Shown here in pieces: positions 1-46,294 of a DNA stretch of 64,000 nucleotides. The stretch is from NCBI RefSeq assembly GCF_027580225.2, contig NC_073351.2, positions 7,296,501 through 7,360,500 of the forward strand, in the 5' to 3' direction. Each line of letters opens with the position of its first letter. Positions within the stretch are counted from its first letter, which is position 1. Under the pieces are notes generated by a model. The model made no database searches and was not told the origin of the DNA. It saw only the letters and a program-made list of their open reading frames with translations. The stretch comes from Misgurnus anguillicaudatus. Taxonomy: Eukaryota; Chordata; Actinopteri; Cypriniformes; Cobitidae. Made by a program: the position numbers and the translations under genes.

Positions 1-10
1 AGTTTGGTCT

Positions 11-2165
11 ATGGCTGACCAGACTTCTTACACGGGTTCATTTCTCGAAGAAACGCATGTATTGGATACATCGGACATTGCGTCCGCTTCCTTAGATGAC
101 AGTGCCGATCACAGGAAAGGCGTTCAAGGCCTGATGAATGCCCAATCAGGTTCCATAGAGACCTTAAGTCTCGATGCTCACAGTGGCGTGAAGGCATCTA
201 GTACAGCTGTGAAGAGCAGATCTTTATCAGCTGACAGCTGGTCCAGTGAGATGACAGACGAGTCATCAGTACTCACACACCTGGACTTTGAATATGGCAT
301 GAATATGGCAGAGATCTGCCCAGAAGGTAAGATGAAATGATAGATATATGATGTCATTATTAACACCTGTAATAAATCATTCAGTGATGTTTTAATGCTT
401 TACTGTTTGTGTTTAGAACAATGTGCCAAAGAGAAGGCGGGAAAGTGGGGGTTCTTAAAGAGAACCTGGAAGGCTATAGAGCGAACCTTCCTCTCCTCCT
501 GCTGTACCAAAGTGGAGCCTTTTATGCCTCCATCAGACACTTCCCCATCTTATAAAGAATGTGTTGATGGTGAGTCTGTGATCATTATTACTGCTTATTG
601 TCTAAATATTATTGCTTTAGTTTTCATTTTGATGTCACCTCACTTAAAGTAACTGCAGACATTAACCGCATCAGTTGTGGTTCATACAAGACAAGCAAAG
701 GTACAGTACTGTATGTATTGAATGTATTGTCATGTGTTATGTTATGTTATGTTTCAGATGATGTGGAGATTAACTATAACGTCGGGGATGTTTTGGGTGA
801 AGGTTTCTTTGGAAGTGTCTCTGAGGCAACACGTATTTCTGATGGCAAAGAGGTAGCAGACTTTTACCAAATTTAACATTGTACCCTTTATGCACTTGGA
901 AATCTGTCTATGTACAGACTGTGGATGGTTATGTGTTTAAAGTTTAAAGGTCATGTTTTTAATAGTTTTTTTATTCTTTGCAGGTCGCCATCAAATTCAT
1001 GCACAAGCATGACGATGACCGTACTCTTGTTATTGTAAGTCACAAAACATATTTAGTTATTTTATAGCTTATGATACAATATAATGAATAAACCTGTAGC
1101 TAACATGAGACTTGACTGAAATACTGCAGAGAATAAAGAGATCTGAATATATTAAAGTGATAACATTTTTCCTGTTTTTTCCAGCCTGGCTATCCTGAAC
1201 CTCTGATTACAGAAGTGGCACTCATGATTAAGATGAGTGAACCTCCCTTAAGCCCAAATGTAATCCAGATGTTCGAATATTTTGAAGACGAATACAAAAT
1301 AGCAATAGTTATGGAGTACCCCAAGCCCTGCATAGCTTTAGATGATTACATAGCAGACAATGAGATGTTATGTGAAGAAATGGCGCGTAAATTAATGCGT
1401 CAAGCGGTGAAGGCAGTAATCGACTGCATTGATCACGGTGTCGTTCATACTGACATACATCCTGGTAACTTCCTGATCAACACCGACACTTTAGACCTGA
1501 AGTTAATTGACTTCGGCTGTGGTCAGCTGTTTACCAGTGATGTCTATGACAGTAATCAGTATGTAGGTGAGCTGGTTTTTTGTGTTCCTGTAGCACCAGA
1601 ATGGAAATTTATTTATTATGTGACACTTGTACAGTTTGGCTAAACTCTCAATCGGTCTCGCTTACAGGAAATCCTGTTTACTGCCCACCCGAGGTCACAG
1701 AGATGAACAGATTTCATGCCATCTCTGCCAACGTCTGGTCTCTTGGTTTGCTCCTCTATGAAATGGTCAAAGGATGTTTGTCTGATTCAGAGTCGGGGGA
1801 ATTCCTGTTTGTGAATCCTGACTTATCGGACTTATCGGACTTATCGGAAGGTGAGTAAATGAGAAATGTTGGTAAAAATGGACATAAATAATCTGGAAGA
1901 GTGTCACATGCAGGAACAGACAAACAAGACGAGCCCAAAATGTTTACCTCTTTGAACTTAGAGGTCATGTCGCTTATGTCATCTGATGCTATGATGATGA
2001 CATAAGAATGATTAGTTATGCTTGAGTTATGTGTCATGACTAACCAGCTCTCCTCTTTAAACCTCTTCAGCATGTCAAGATATTATTATATGGTGTCTAG
2101 CAGTTTATCCAGATGATCGACCCACATTACATCAGATCTTACAGCACAGCTGGTTTGATGAATGA
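11..2165 (+). CDS. Pim-like serine/threonine protein kinase, seven exons
   Basis: Exons inferred at 11-326, 417-569, 758-852, 984-1034, 1185-1566, 1668-1850 and 2071-2165. All introns are GT-AG and the frame is continuous, giving 424 residues if ATG 11 is the start; the frame is open to the window edge, so the true start may lie upstream. Residues 1-156 are Ser/Thr-rich and not recognised. The kinase domain has glycine loop GEGFFGSV (170-177), VAIK Lys192, the alpha-C Glu of the PxxITEV motif (215), a proline-containing hinge (MEYPKP) as in Pim kinases, DFG (314-316) followed by CG, a PPE motif, and a C-terminal segment ending WCLAVYPDDRPTL..HSWF typical of Pim proteins. The catalytic loop reads HTDIHPGN instead of HRDIKxxN. 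Pim kinases phosphorylate Ser/Thr in basic contexts. Family assignment is firm; exact orthology is unknown and activity is doubtful because of the altered loop. Confidence 0.85.
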
Positions 2166-2681
2166 AGTCAGTCAGGGTCTTCTGTTCATCACTGCTGTCA
2201 GACGTCAGGTAGTGTTACAGACAGAGTAGTCAGAGGTTCAGATGAAGTTTGAAAACAGTTGTTAAAGTGAACGGAGCTCATTCAGAGTTTCTGTTTGATC
2301 ATATCATTCATATAATGACTGACTAAATGAAGATTTTTCTGCTTTTTCTTTCTTAAGGTTGGATCTAAAAGTGCTGGACACTACACAGGACTGAGCAAAC
2401 CAAACCAGACCTCATTGACCTTATAAAATACTGTAGATATATAAAATACTGTAGATATATATTTTAGTATTTTTCTGATAGTAACCATGTTGTCTGTCTT
2501 GTTGTCAATTTTTTTGTTTTGCATTGTACATTTTTTTATTCATAAATCCAAATTTCTCAATATGTTACCTAGATTTGATGTCTTCCTTGCAGAGATTTTG
2601 CTTATTGTTAAATCTCTTAAACACACTGATAATAATAATAACTGTGTAATGTATTTTGTATTTCTTTTGTCTTGCTATATT

Positions 2682-2696
2682 AATAAATACAATAAA
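2682..2696 (+). terminator. Candidate polyadenylation signals of the kinase gene
   Basis: Two AATAAA hexamers (2682-2687 and 2691-2696) lie about 520 bp after the kinase stop codon in AT-rich DNA, followed by T-rich sequence. Usage cannot be shown from sequence. Confidence 0.4.
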
Positions 2697-2933
2697 AACA
2701 TTTTACCTTTCTTATCTTTTTCAATAATTGTTTATTTTTATTCAATTTCTTGTTCTGATGACATTGAATATGCTTGATACAAAGTAAGGTGAAATGGGCC
2801 AAATAAGGTTGTAGCGTCGTCTTAAACTTTTTACTGCCAATCACAATGACTGATCTATCTTGCATGAGTTTTTTTTTCAAACGGCCAGGTCAGAGTTTCA
2901 CATGTTGCTTGTCAGAGAAATTAGACTTAACTT

Positions 2934-3039
2934 TTTTTTTTTTTATTCAAGGTTTGAAAGAAGATACACAAAGGCATTTATAACTATGAGAATTATAAAA
3001 CAAGACTGAGATTTACACACAAAGACTAAATTTACATTC
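2934..3039 (-). mobile_element. Short retroposed fragment with A-tail and 17-bp target duplication
   Basis: A roughly 106-bp insert begins with a T-run (an A-tail on the minus strand, with AATAAA directly before it). It is flanked by a perfect 17-bp direct repeat, gaaattagacttaactt, at 2917-2933 and 3040-3056. This is the signature of LINE-type retroposition of a short RNA 3' end. I do not recognise the source transcript. Confidence 0.75.
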
Positions 3040-3049
3040 GAAATTAGAC

Positions 3050-3200
3050 TTAACTTCATGCGGTGCGGTAAGGACATGCGGGTGACGTCAACGTACCGCG
3101 AGAGCGAATCAAAATAAGACTTCTCCGTATGATTTCTCTACCGCTCTCGCGTTACTTTGACGTCATTCGCCTGTTGCTTCTAGCGGCACTGCATTAAGCC
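3050..3200. mobile_element. Small foldback (MITE-like) element
   Basis: Two arms of about 55 bp form an imperfect inverted repeat. Both contain tgacgtca and cgagagcg-type blocks and are separated by about 25 bp. No coding sequence. The left arm begins next to the retroposed fragment at 2934-3039. Confidence 0.55.
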
Positions 3201-3855
3201 TGTTGTAAGGTAAGAGTTAGCCTGACATAGTCATTTTAATTCATCACTAATAATAAGGGCACTAAAGCCATTATACATAAGCTTACAAACAAAGCAAAGC
3301 TTTTTGAACAATATTTTGACAAATAAAAAAAGTTACATTTAAAAAAAGAAACGTCTTTTTTTTTTTTTTTTTTAAAAAGGTCACTTTACTTTAGTTTTAT
3401 ATACGATAGATTGACAACAATAAAGTAATAAAGACTCTTCAGAGATATGAAGGATGCAATATTACTCTATAGGTACTCAAGATTAATATGAGATTAGAGT
3501 GTTATATTAATGGATTTGTCTTCATCTTTAATCTATATACAGTATTGTGCCATACTGAGATTTTACTTTTGATAAAGCTACGACTTTTACTTATAGCTAC
3601 ACATTTGACCATACAAAAGAGCAATCTGTGTTTTCTTCATTTCTTTTTCATGTTAAGCTGCTTTGGAATATTAAACAATTGTGAAAGTGCTATATAAATT
3701 AAACTGTGTTGAATACACTAGCTCACAATATCAGACGATGTGCAATATTTTTCAGGAGCAGGCAACAAGAAAGAATTTTAATAGCCTATTATTTTCAAGA
3801 AATCTGCAATATATTACTGGAAAATTGTCTTTTAATCACAGAATGCAAATCAATG

Positions 3856-6280
3856 CAGGGGCCTTATTTATAAAAGTGCGACGTAGGAACTATCCTGCAT
3901 TTCATCTAAGACCATTTCTGAAATGATCGTAAGTGTGATTCAGAGAAAAGGAGCTTACGCACAAAAAACCGTGCGTACGCCTCTTTTCCAGATGTTTGAA
4001 ACAGCAGGCTACCAGCTTGTATGAATAACAACTTAAATGAAGTGTCACTATGTAGCCACAATTAGGCTACATGACACACACAAAAAAAAAACGATTCAGA
4101 ACAGGCACAAACAATAATGTGACAACTTAAACAGCTGCAATATTGCCACAAGGAAACGTGCGTACGTCAAGTAGGCACCTGGGGCCTCATTTATAAAGCG
4201 TTTTTACGCACAGATTTGATCTAAGACCGTGCGTACGCTCAAATCCACTCAAACGCTCAGATTTATAAAACTTGTCTTTGACGTGGAAAAGTACTTACCT
4301 CCACGTCAGGTTCCGACTTGACGTACGCACGTTTCCTTGTGGCAATATTTTAGTATTGCAGGTATAGGCATAGTCGAAACTTTTTGTTTTGTACCTTTTG
4401 TGGTCAACATGCAGAACATTTTTTTCATTTGTTTTGGAGTTGTCCTTATTCACAAAAAGAAAAAAAATGGTTAGATTTGTGCTCTTTTGTTAGAATTCAT
4501 ATATTTTTCTTAAGACTTTGGAAAATATTTAATTAGTTTTTTTCTCTTATGATATCTTATTACATATGAAATATTATTTGATTAATGTGTTACTTTTGTT
4601 TGCAACGTTTATCATAAATAAATGTAAATATGGTGATTATAAACCATTATTCCGTATTTTTCTATTAAAAGTTAAGCAATAGGCTACCTAAAATCTATTA
4701 ATAATCTGATAAACAAGAAAGCTGCTTAATGTATTAATGTATGTCAGCATTTCCATGTTTTTATTTAATTATTTTTCTCTTTAATCCCCTGGCTAATGTA
4801 AAAAAAGTGTTGAATCTGGTTGATAAAAAAGAAATAAATATTCGAAACTTTTACAGCGTCAACATCATCTGTATTAGAGCTTAGATCGGGCACAAAAAAC
4901 GATAACCGAAGCCCCTGCACGTTGTGTCCGAGCCCAGCCCGACCGACACATTACCGACAATGTTTTAACAGTGCGCCGTGACGTTCTCAACTACAATTCA
5001 GAGTTGTTTGAATTACAGAAATCTGTTTAGAATTATCTTAATGAACTAATGCAACAAGGACGAAGCATGTAAACTGCGCTGTTTGTTTATTCAGAATAGA
5101 AACGTAAAAACATGGAACAATTGTGCACACAGAAAATGAACAAACTGTGGAGAAGGCCTACTACTCCAAAATAATTTAACCAGGTTTTAGAATATATTTT
5201 AAAACAAAATATGTTGGCCTGTTTTGATATTTTAAAATGTAGGCCTATTCTAATGCAAAAAGGTTCAGAAAACGATTTTCTAGTTCGTCATCTTTTCCAA
5301 AAAATATTTAAAAATATAGCAAAATTGTTTCGCAGTGATTAACACATGTTAATATTACAGAACATGTGCTTTATTGAATGAGAGTAAAACCGATCGAATT
5401 TAATGATTAAAACGACGTGAAAGGAACTAAATTGTGAAGCCTCGATGTATCCAAGGGACATGCGACATTTAAGAGTGATGGGTATTTCAAAAATTAATAC
5501 AAATTATTCCCATGCATCGATTTTAATGTTAAACATCTGTAAATCGAAATGAATCCATATGGAATATATTCCGACGGTTTAAGATACGATCTTTGAATTT
5601 TGAAGTCGAAAATATCTTATTTTAACACCGCCGCGTAGGAGGCATGGCAAACTGAAACAAAACTTTAAAGACACAAATATAATATATAATATATGTTTGG
5701 CCTACGTGTAAAACTATATTTAAATGAAACCCGTGAATTGAAAGATCCACTAATAATCGCCTTAACTTGAGTGATCATCAGTGATGTCAATAAAGTTTCC
5801 ATGTTAGAATTTAGAAATATTAAAAACTTAAGCAAACGACAACAAATATGTTTTCTTACCACTCGCCATTGTAGCAGTCAGAGAATTTGGCCTTTGAAAA
5901 TTTAATATTTATATGTTAATGAATTAAATTAGGGGCGTTTACAAGGCGGAATTCTAAAAGCATTCAGCTGCGCACAATTTTAAGTTCATTTGTGATTTAT
6001 AAACCGCACATCTGGAAAAGAGGCGTACGCACGTTTTTTTTGTGCGTAAGCTCCTTTTCTCTGAATCACACTTACGATCATTTCAGAAATGGTCTTAGAT
6101 GAAATGTAGGACAGTTCCTACGTCGCACTTTTATAAATAAGGCCCCTGACGTGGAAGTAAGCACTTTTCCACGTCAAAGACGAGTTTTATTAACTTGAGC
6201 GTTTGAGTGGATTTGAGCGTACGCACGGTCTAAGATCAAATCTGTGCGTAAAAACGCTTTATAAATGAGGCCCCAGGTGC
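3856..6280. repeat. Cluster of interleaved inverted repeats (MITE/foldback complex)
   Basis: Arm A (3856-3993, starting caggggccttatttataaaa) is repeated inverted at A' (6009-6148). Arm B (about 4177-4310, starting cctggggcctcatttataaa) is repeated inverted at B' (6148-6280). A third pair, C (4130-4162) and C' (4316-4352), flanks B. All carry the palindromic core gtgcgtacgc. The order A-C-B-C'-...-A'-B' is interleaved, not simply nested. The 4353-6008 interior is AT-rich and has no transposase I can recognise, so the elements look non-autonomous. Confidence 0.8.
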
Positions 6281-8010
6281 ATTTTCAAATGTTTTATCTA
6301 GAGCTGTTAGTAATGGTTATTTTCTTATCTACTGAAGATTTTATTTATTTATAGATTTGGAAATAAAGATAGGTCTCAATGAACAACGAGACAATAATTA
6401 TTGGTTTAAATAAAGTATCAAAAGTAAGCAATCATACTGTTTTAGTGAACCTATTAAAATACATTAAGAAACGTATCAGCAATAAACTTCGTCTTCTGTA
6501 TACCGTATTATGTATTATAACAAATACCAGCAGAGGGCGCCAGCGGCCTGATGATTGTTGTTAAACTTTACATCAAGAGCAAAACATTGTTTATGTAATG
6601 TAATGTAATGTTTGGCCACATTCAAGAATGTAAGCATCAGAACATGCAAACTCATAGCGAGTGTTTAAAGTTTTATTTTGAAACCTCAAACATCAAGTAG
6701 CATATTTAGAAACATATGAATGCAGTGTTGTCGTGTCTGTTTTTAACCAAAAATTATACACCACAAACTCAGAACAGAGCAATGACAGGGATCTTTATGT
6801 TGCCCAAACATGTATTTCTTTTATCTTCTTTGAAACATAAACATTACATGGAGAACTATTGAAGACTTGTCCATGCCTCTCAAAAATATGATTTTGGTGA
6901 TTTCTGAAGATAAACAAAAGAGGATAAACACTTTCACAAGGTGTTTGGACATAAATGTGTGTTGATAGTGTGTAAACACAACAACCCTACAATAAAAAGG
7001 GTTAGCATTTTAATCCTCATTAAACCAAAGAAGTCTCGTTAGACATGCTGTCTTGATTCTCTTGTTAATGTGACGTCACACTGATGAAGTCCCACCCACA
7101 GCCACCCGCATGCGCTTCTTGGTGGTTAGTGGATCTGGCTTATGTGAAACGTGGGGCTCTGACTGTGACTTTGCAAAAGACAAACCTCTTGACTTCCTTT
7201 CGAGGTACCAAGCCATTGTAAAGCCAGTAACTTTGTTACAGTATCCACTTCAAATTCAAGGAGCAAAGGTTGCTGTGGAGTTTAGTAATCAATAATAAAT
7301 CTTATTAAACGCTCCCAATTATTCTACAACTTATACAACCAAAGCATTTCCTAATAAATCACAACATTATTTACAAGAACATAAAATTATTAATTATTAC
7401 TAATTAACCTAATTATTTTTACTCCCAAAATGCACCCCATTGATGTATTAACCTTAAAATGCACAGTGTGAATGAATTTGTTCAGTCTGATGGTTTACTT
7501 TGTGGCATATAGTATGTGAAGTATATAACTTATGTAAAATACATTTTCATTTAATCTTAACTAAAGTAGTTTTAACATTTAAGTACAGTAGAGTTTGGGG
7601 TGCATTTAAATGTAATCTTATTTAATTACTTCACCCACGTCCCACCTCTTTACCCATTTTCGGTTATCCATGAGTATCCATGCCTGGCCCGATGGCAATA
7701 CTGGCTCCAAAAAAGCTCTTCCTAAACCTACGGGTGACTTTATGAGCACTACGTCCGAATTTGTTATGCTTTTTAACCTATTGATTACATGCTAATGTGA
7801 ACTCGTGTAACTGTGTAAGAGTCAGGCATCCTACACTACTGTGTTTTAATGTTGGTCATTATGGTGGTACGTGGGAAGCAGAATATTTTCCGAGAGATAA
7901 AAAGTTTGAAAAACACCGTCCTAAATAATTTTAAAATGTGACTTGCATTCAGCACCCCAACACACGCAAAACATCTGGGTCAGTAAGAGGACAGAGTGAG
8001 TCAAACAATT
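6281..8010. other. Intergenic DNA between the kinase gene and trip12
   Basis: No coding exon or RNA gene recognised. Apart from one CTCF-like motif (6527-6541), it shows AT-rich unique-looking sequence. Near 7.70-7.76 kb there is a short stretch resembling sequence near 61.72-61.76 kb, probably fragments of one dispersed repeat. Confidence 0.4.
6527..6541 (+). promoter_or_regulatory. Candidate CTCF site
   Basis: The 15-mer CCAGCAGAGGGCGCC closely matches the CTCF core. It lies between the 3' ends of the kinase gene and trip12, a plausible insulator position. Occupancy is inferred only. Confidence 0.45.
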
Positions 8011-8012
8011 AC

Positions 8013-8018
8013 TTTATT
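8013..8018 (-). terminator. Candidate polyadenylation signal of trip12
   Basis: AATAAA on the minus strand (tttatt on plus) lies about 1.3 kb downstream of the trip12 stop codon. The interval 8019-9321 lacks recognisable transposon ends and is compatible with a 3' UTR. Confidence 0.5.
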
Positions 8019-9321
8019 TATGTTCAGGTAAAAACATGAACCTGATGCAGTAAATTATTGCAGATCTTAGAAACCAGCACATGAACAATGAGGGCAGGAG
8101 AGCAAACAGTGGCGCCTCCTCCTGGCCACAGACTGCAGTGCACACCACGGTTTGTTCCAAGCCAGCAGTGCAAAAATAAACTACAGCAAGAGGAAAAAAA
8201 CAGAAACGGAAAATAAAAAAATCATTTCAAAACAAAAAAGGCAGCCACCTCAAACCGGGTGTGAAAACTGCATATAAACTTTATATCATTTAATGATTTT
8301 TTTCTCTTTTTTTTTGAAATGCAATCTGGCCACGAAACCATAAAATAAGACCAGCCAATTCTTTTAAACTGAATTTCTTGTGCTCGGCTATATAATGGGA
8401 TTAAAGCCCGGCTTTACCAGCCAAGCAACTTCAGCAGGCCCATCATTAAGTCCCCAGAAGTCCAGCAGAGGCACAAACTACTATAACCATATAAGAGTCT
8501 ATTTTATCCAACACAATGGATAGATCTTTTCAACAACGAGCAGATGCTCGATGTGAAATATTGGCCAGAAAACTATTTCAACTCGGGTTAAAAAAACAAC
8601 AATAATAATAATAATTATAATATTATTATAATAATAAAGATACTACGCTTCCAACACTACCCGCATTCAACCAACTGGAACTCTCTCTCTCTTACACGTT
8701 CAAAAACTCTCTCAAATAAAAGAAAAACGACACACGAGAGGAAAGAGAGAAATTAAACAAAGTGAAACCAAAATGCGACAAGACCAGAGGGGTATAATAC
8801 AGAACAGGGGGCAGCTAGTCTATCAAATGTGTCTGCAAATGTTTCTCTGTACAAATGATCTTTGGAGCTATAGGAACCCTTGCCTGCTTGATGGACGCCC
8901 CCTCCCCAACAGGAACACACAGTGAAGATGTCATCCACCAGGAGAGAAAAACATCCCTTATATGTGACACACAATAAATTTTAAAACATCACCCCAACCA
9001 TAAGCTTGAACATCTCTCAACTACTGATATATTTTTAGAATCTGCTCTCCTTTGTGTTTCCTTTACTTTGTTTCTTTAAAAAAAACGTCACGTAACACCC
9101 CTTCCTCCGGATTCAAAATGAAGTCTCTTACGCTCTATGGTTTCTGCAAGCTGCTTTTTTTTTAAACAAGTAGGCTGTACATATTTTGCCTCAATGTGGG
9201 TGTGTTTACAAAAAAAGAAAAGGTGGGAAAACAAAAGAGGAAGAAGTCAGGATTTCTGTGGTTCTGCAGTGAGTCGATTGAAGGCCATTTCTGAGTGAGT
9301 GAGAGGGTGCAGGACGTGAGA
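8019..9321 (-). other. trip12: Putative trip12 3' UTR
   Basis: Continuous sequence between the trip12 stop codon (9322-9324) and the nearest minus-strand AATAAA. No introns or open frames of note. Contains A/T-rich runs and a short ATT-repeat near 8.60 kb. Assignment as UTR is by position. Confidence 0.5.
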
Positions 9322-42422
<33,101 letters not shown>

Positions 42423-42439
42423 TGGCACCTCTCTCCTGA

Positions 42440-45400
42440 AGGGACATACCCTTTCTAGATACTACCATTCACTGGTAACAAGAGAAAAAATAAAGGAAGA
42501 TTAGTTAAGTTGTTGGGTTCTACTCTGTGTTTACATGTTTTTGTGAACTGTGAAGGACCCATTATCACTCGATGCACTGCCATCGCCGAAATATGATTGA
42601 CATGCTACTCATTCTTATAAGCACATTTTTTAACCATACACTTTTTCCAAAAGCACAGTGCAAAATATGCATTTTGTGTTGGTAACTAATGAAGAACGAG
42701 GTGAGGGAGAATGAGACCGCAAGCGAAGGGAGGTGCTCTATATTGATTTGTAAAACGCTTTGAGCTTGTCCAATTTCTAGGTAGAACAATTCATGCACAA
42801 GGTCTACAGTGGTTCAGTTGTGCCACAGCCCAACACGGCTCCACAGTCCAACAGATCAATGACCTTACATATATCGCAGCACCAGTGCACAAATGACGCA
42901 TGAAGACACCCAGACGGTGATGTAGAAAGTGAGGGAGACAAAGATAATTGATACAATTTAAGCTTTCTAAAGACACAGTAAAAAAGAAAAGGACATATAC
43001 AGAAAAAAAAACAAAGACTTCTACGCTAACCTAATCTGCATTGTGTGCCCATTTTCAGTTTAATGTATGATGCCATCAAGCTTGAGGCGATACTGGCAGT
43101 GTTTTTGGTCTGCATTATAACACACGTTGAGATAAGACACATCCTGAGCATACACAGAGAATGGCCGCGGGGATGTCTTTGTGTCCTCCACAGTTCATTG
43201 CTAAAGAACAACACGAAGCATCAATCACCAAGACACCACACAGATACACACTCCCAATGCACCTCCATCCTGCTGTTTGTGTCTGATTAGATCATTATAA
43301 ACTAAATGAAAGACTATGACAAAAGGTGCCAAATCTGCCAATGCATTTTAACAGGGTCTGATGAAAACTGAGGATCAAGCTTCTGAGCTTGGTCTAAACT
43401 AGGGATGCACCGATCCGATACTTGCGATCTAGGACAATCGGAACTTTTGCTGGATCGGGAATTGCATTAACGGGGCCAATACCAAATGTAACGTATTGTC
43501 AACTTTTTAGGCTAATGCTAGGGATGCTCTGATCCACCATTTTATTTTTTGCCACCAATACCTGGGATTGCATGATATTGCATTTTATTTAATCGCGTAC
43601 AGCCCTAGTGTTAACATTCTTATTTGCTTTTTATTCTTAAAGTCTTGAAAAACAAACAAGGCATTAAGTCAACAACACAAGGCTTTGCAAGGCTAACACA
43701 AGTCAATAATTGAAACATACCTCCCCTTATAATAAAAAATACTGAATCTTATTTGCAAATATAAGAGATAAATACAATTCAAGTACAGGATAAATGCGGG
43801 AAATATCAAATCTAGATGATACTGGTTGGCAGCTGTATTGTATCTCTGGTAAAGGAAACATTGCATGTATATAATCGCAATCCTATAGCGCATCAGGCTC
43901 AGTGGCTTAATTTTGGGATGCATGAGTGTGAGAAAACATGAGAATTTTCACTTTTGGTCATCCATGGACATTTCATAAACGGCAGCTTGACAGGAAAGCA
44001 GAGATGGGAAAGGTATAGAAGCTGACAAGTAAATCGGATTCACACGAATCTAGACACACAGCCTAAACTAATGAGTATCCTACTTTTAATGTGAGAATAG
44101 CAGAAATGTCGCCATTTTAGATTAACAACAACATTAACTAACAGACTGTCAAATAGTATAAGCATTACTTTATAATCTCACAACACATTTTCACTCGTCA
44201 ATTTCTGTCAAATAAAATGCAACGTTTGTCCAGTGTCAGGGAAGGAGAAAAAGACTTGTAACCTAGATTTATGGACTCTTATTAGATATTTTTCTCTGAG
44301 GTCAATAATGTCAGGTTAAATATGGAAGCTCTTGCCTCTAAAGCCCTCTTCATTAGCGTTGTACGACATGCCTATGGCCCTGTGAAATTTTTATCATATG
44401 GGCTGGTTTTAATTTTTTCTCAAATTCCGTTTTTTCTCTTTTCATTTCTTTGGATTCCATTTTGTCCGGTTTTAATTTTTCTGGCTTCTGTAAATTGAAA
44501 AATTTAATTTACAAAATTAGAATGATTTAACTTATTTTACAAGTCAAAATGTTTATTGATGGTTTGCATTCCAAAGTACATTTTGGAAGAGATTTAATAT
44601 TTAGATAATGCTTAAAGATTTTCATAATAAAATTCAACATTGAAAATCTGCCAAATTCCGTAAATTCCCGCACTATAGAGTAAAATTACTCTATATTTTA
44701 GTTTTTTGCTTGTTTTTAAACTCATTTATCACAAGCATTTAGTATCGTCGATCGGCATAACCCTAATCCTCTAGTGTATTCATGACTTCCAAGACAGCTA
44801 ATGACTAGTAACTAGTAAACAAACTACAAATTTAGATTAATGCATACCAGGGCAGCAAGATTTATCGAAATTACCAAAATACTATAAACAGTTTATATTA
44901 CAATATGTAAATTGCAATGGTATGCAATAAGTGTAAGTTTAAGTAGTCTAAGTCTTAAGTGGATACAGATAGCAGAGACTGGTGAGACAGTGTTTTTAAA
45001 TATATTCTAATATCATTTGTACAAATTTTGCACTACCCTATCGCATACCGTATACTGCATAACATAGTAAATTATATCAAATCTCAATATCCAGTATTCT
45101 GTAGTCATATAAATGCCTGTTTTAATCACTTATCTTGTTAAATGGCTGGCACTGATTGCATGTGCTGCAAAGAAAAACTAACTGATTTAATTACTTTACC
45201 CCTCTCATAACCGATAGAATAAAAAAGGCGAGCCGACACCAATTACAAACAACTAAAACTGATCATGAAGGCTGTTGAGAAACTATATAAAGGAGAAGTA
45301 AAAGTAACCCTTACAAGTAAGAGAAATCTACTGTACTGGCTAGTAGGGTCACAGCACCAAATTTCAGTGTTCATTACCAATACCAGTACAATTTACAGTT

Positions 45401-46290
45401 CTCTGTACCAAAGTAAAGCACAAAAACATGCGAATTAAACAACACACTATTTTATTATTAAGGTTAAATATTAATATAAGAATTATATAAAAGCATTGCC
45501 ATTCTGTATTTATTTTAGATGTATACATTAAGTACAAAATATATTTGTTGCTGAAGGTTTAAGCAGCTGTTGTCTGTGTGTGTTAGCTGGGGTCCTTCAT
45601 GCTGATAAACATCATCCTTAGTCTGCTTCTTTAAAAGACAAATACAATAAACTTCAGTAAGACAACTGGTTGAACATAAATACAACATGAAATGATAGAC
45701 CGAGCTGAATTAGTTTTTTTTAATAACAAAACTGAGCTATTACATTAAATTTAGAAAAGACTTAATTGATGTAAGTACCTGCATTAAAGATAAAATGACA
45801 AACATTGCTAACCATTGTAGTAAACATTTCACAAACAGGGTTTATTTGATCAAACACTAAAATTATAATATGCTTTAACAATCATAAATGCAAACGCAAG
45901 CAAAATTGAAGCTCACCTGCCTGAACTCCAATAAATCCAAGTGTCCCCTTTTAATTGCGTTTCCTCCTTTCATCACAAAACTTTGCTCGTTCTATCTGTG
46001 ATCTGCCTTAATTCTGATGTATTTCTGTATGGAACTGAACTCCACAAACGTGTGAAAAGATGTGCAAAGACCCTGCATTAACACTTGTCGCGTAGGGTGT
46101 TTACACAAAATTCACGGTTCGATACGTACCTTAGTTTTTAAGTCACAGTTCGGTTAAATTTCGCTAAAGTTAGGAGGAAGAAACGCGAAACATAAAAATA
46201 CTCGTTGTTTATTAGTAACATTGTAAACATCTACAATTAAACAACAGCGTGCGTAACAACAAACTTCGGTCTAGCATGTGTTTAAATAGA
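42440..46290. other. trip12 intron 1, proximal part
   Basis: No exon recognised. Contains degenerate fragments with transposon-like ends (tagggatgcaccgatcc at about 43402, gtcacagcaccaaat at about 45350) but no complete element that I can delimit. Confidence 0.4.
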
Positions 46291-46294
46291 AAAG

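Noticed and set aside
5665..5862. Minus-strand frame with ATGGCGAG and a donor-like gtaaga inside the inverted-repeat cluster
   Set aside because: Could be a first exon of a transposon gene, but no continuing exon or known domain could be seen.
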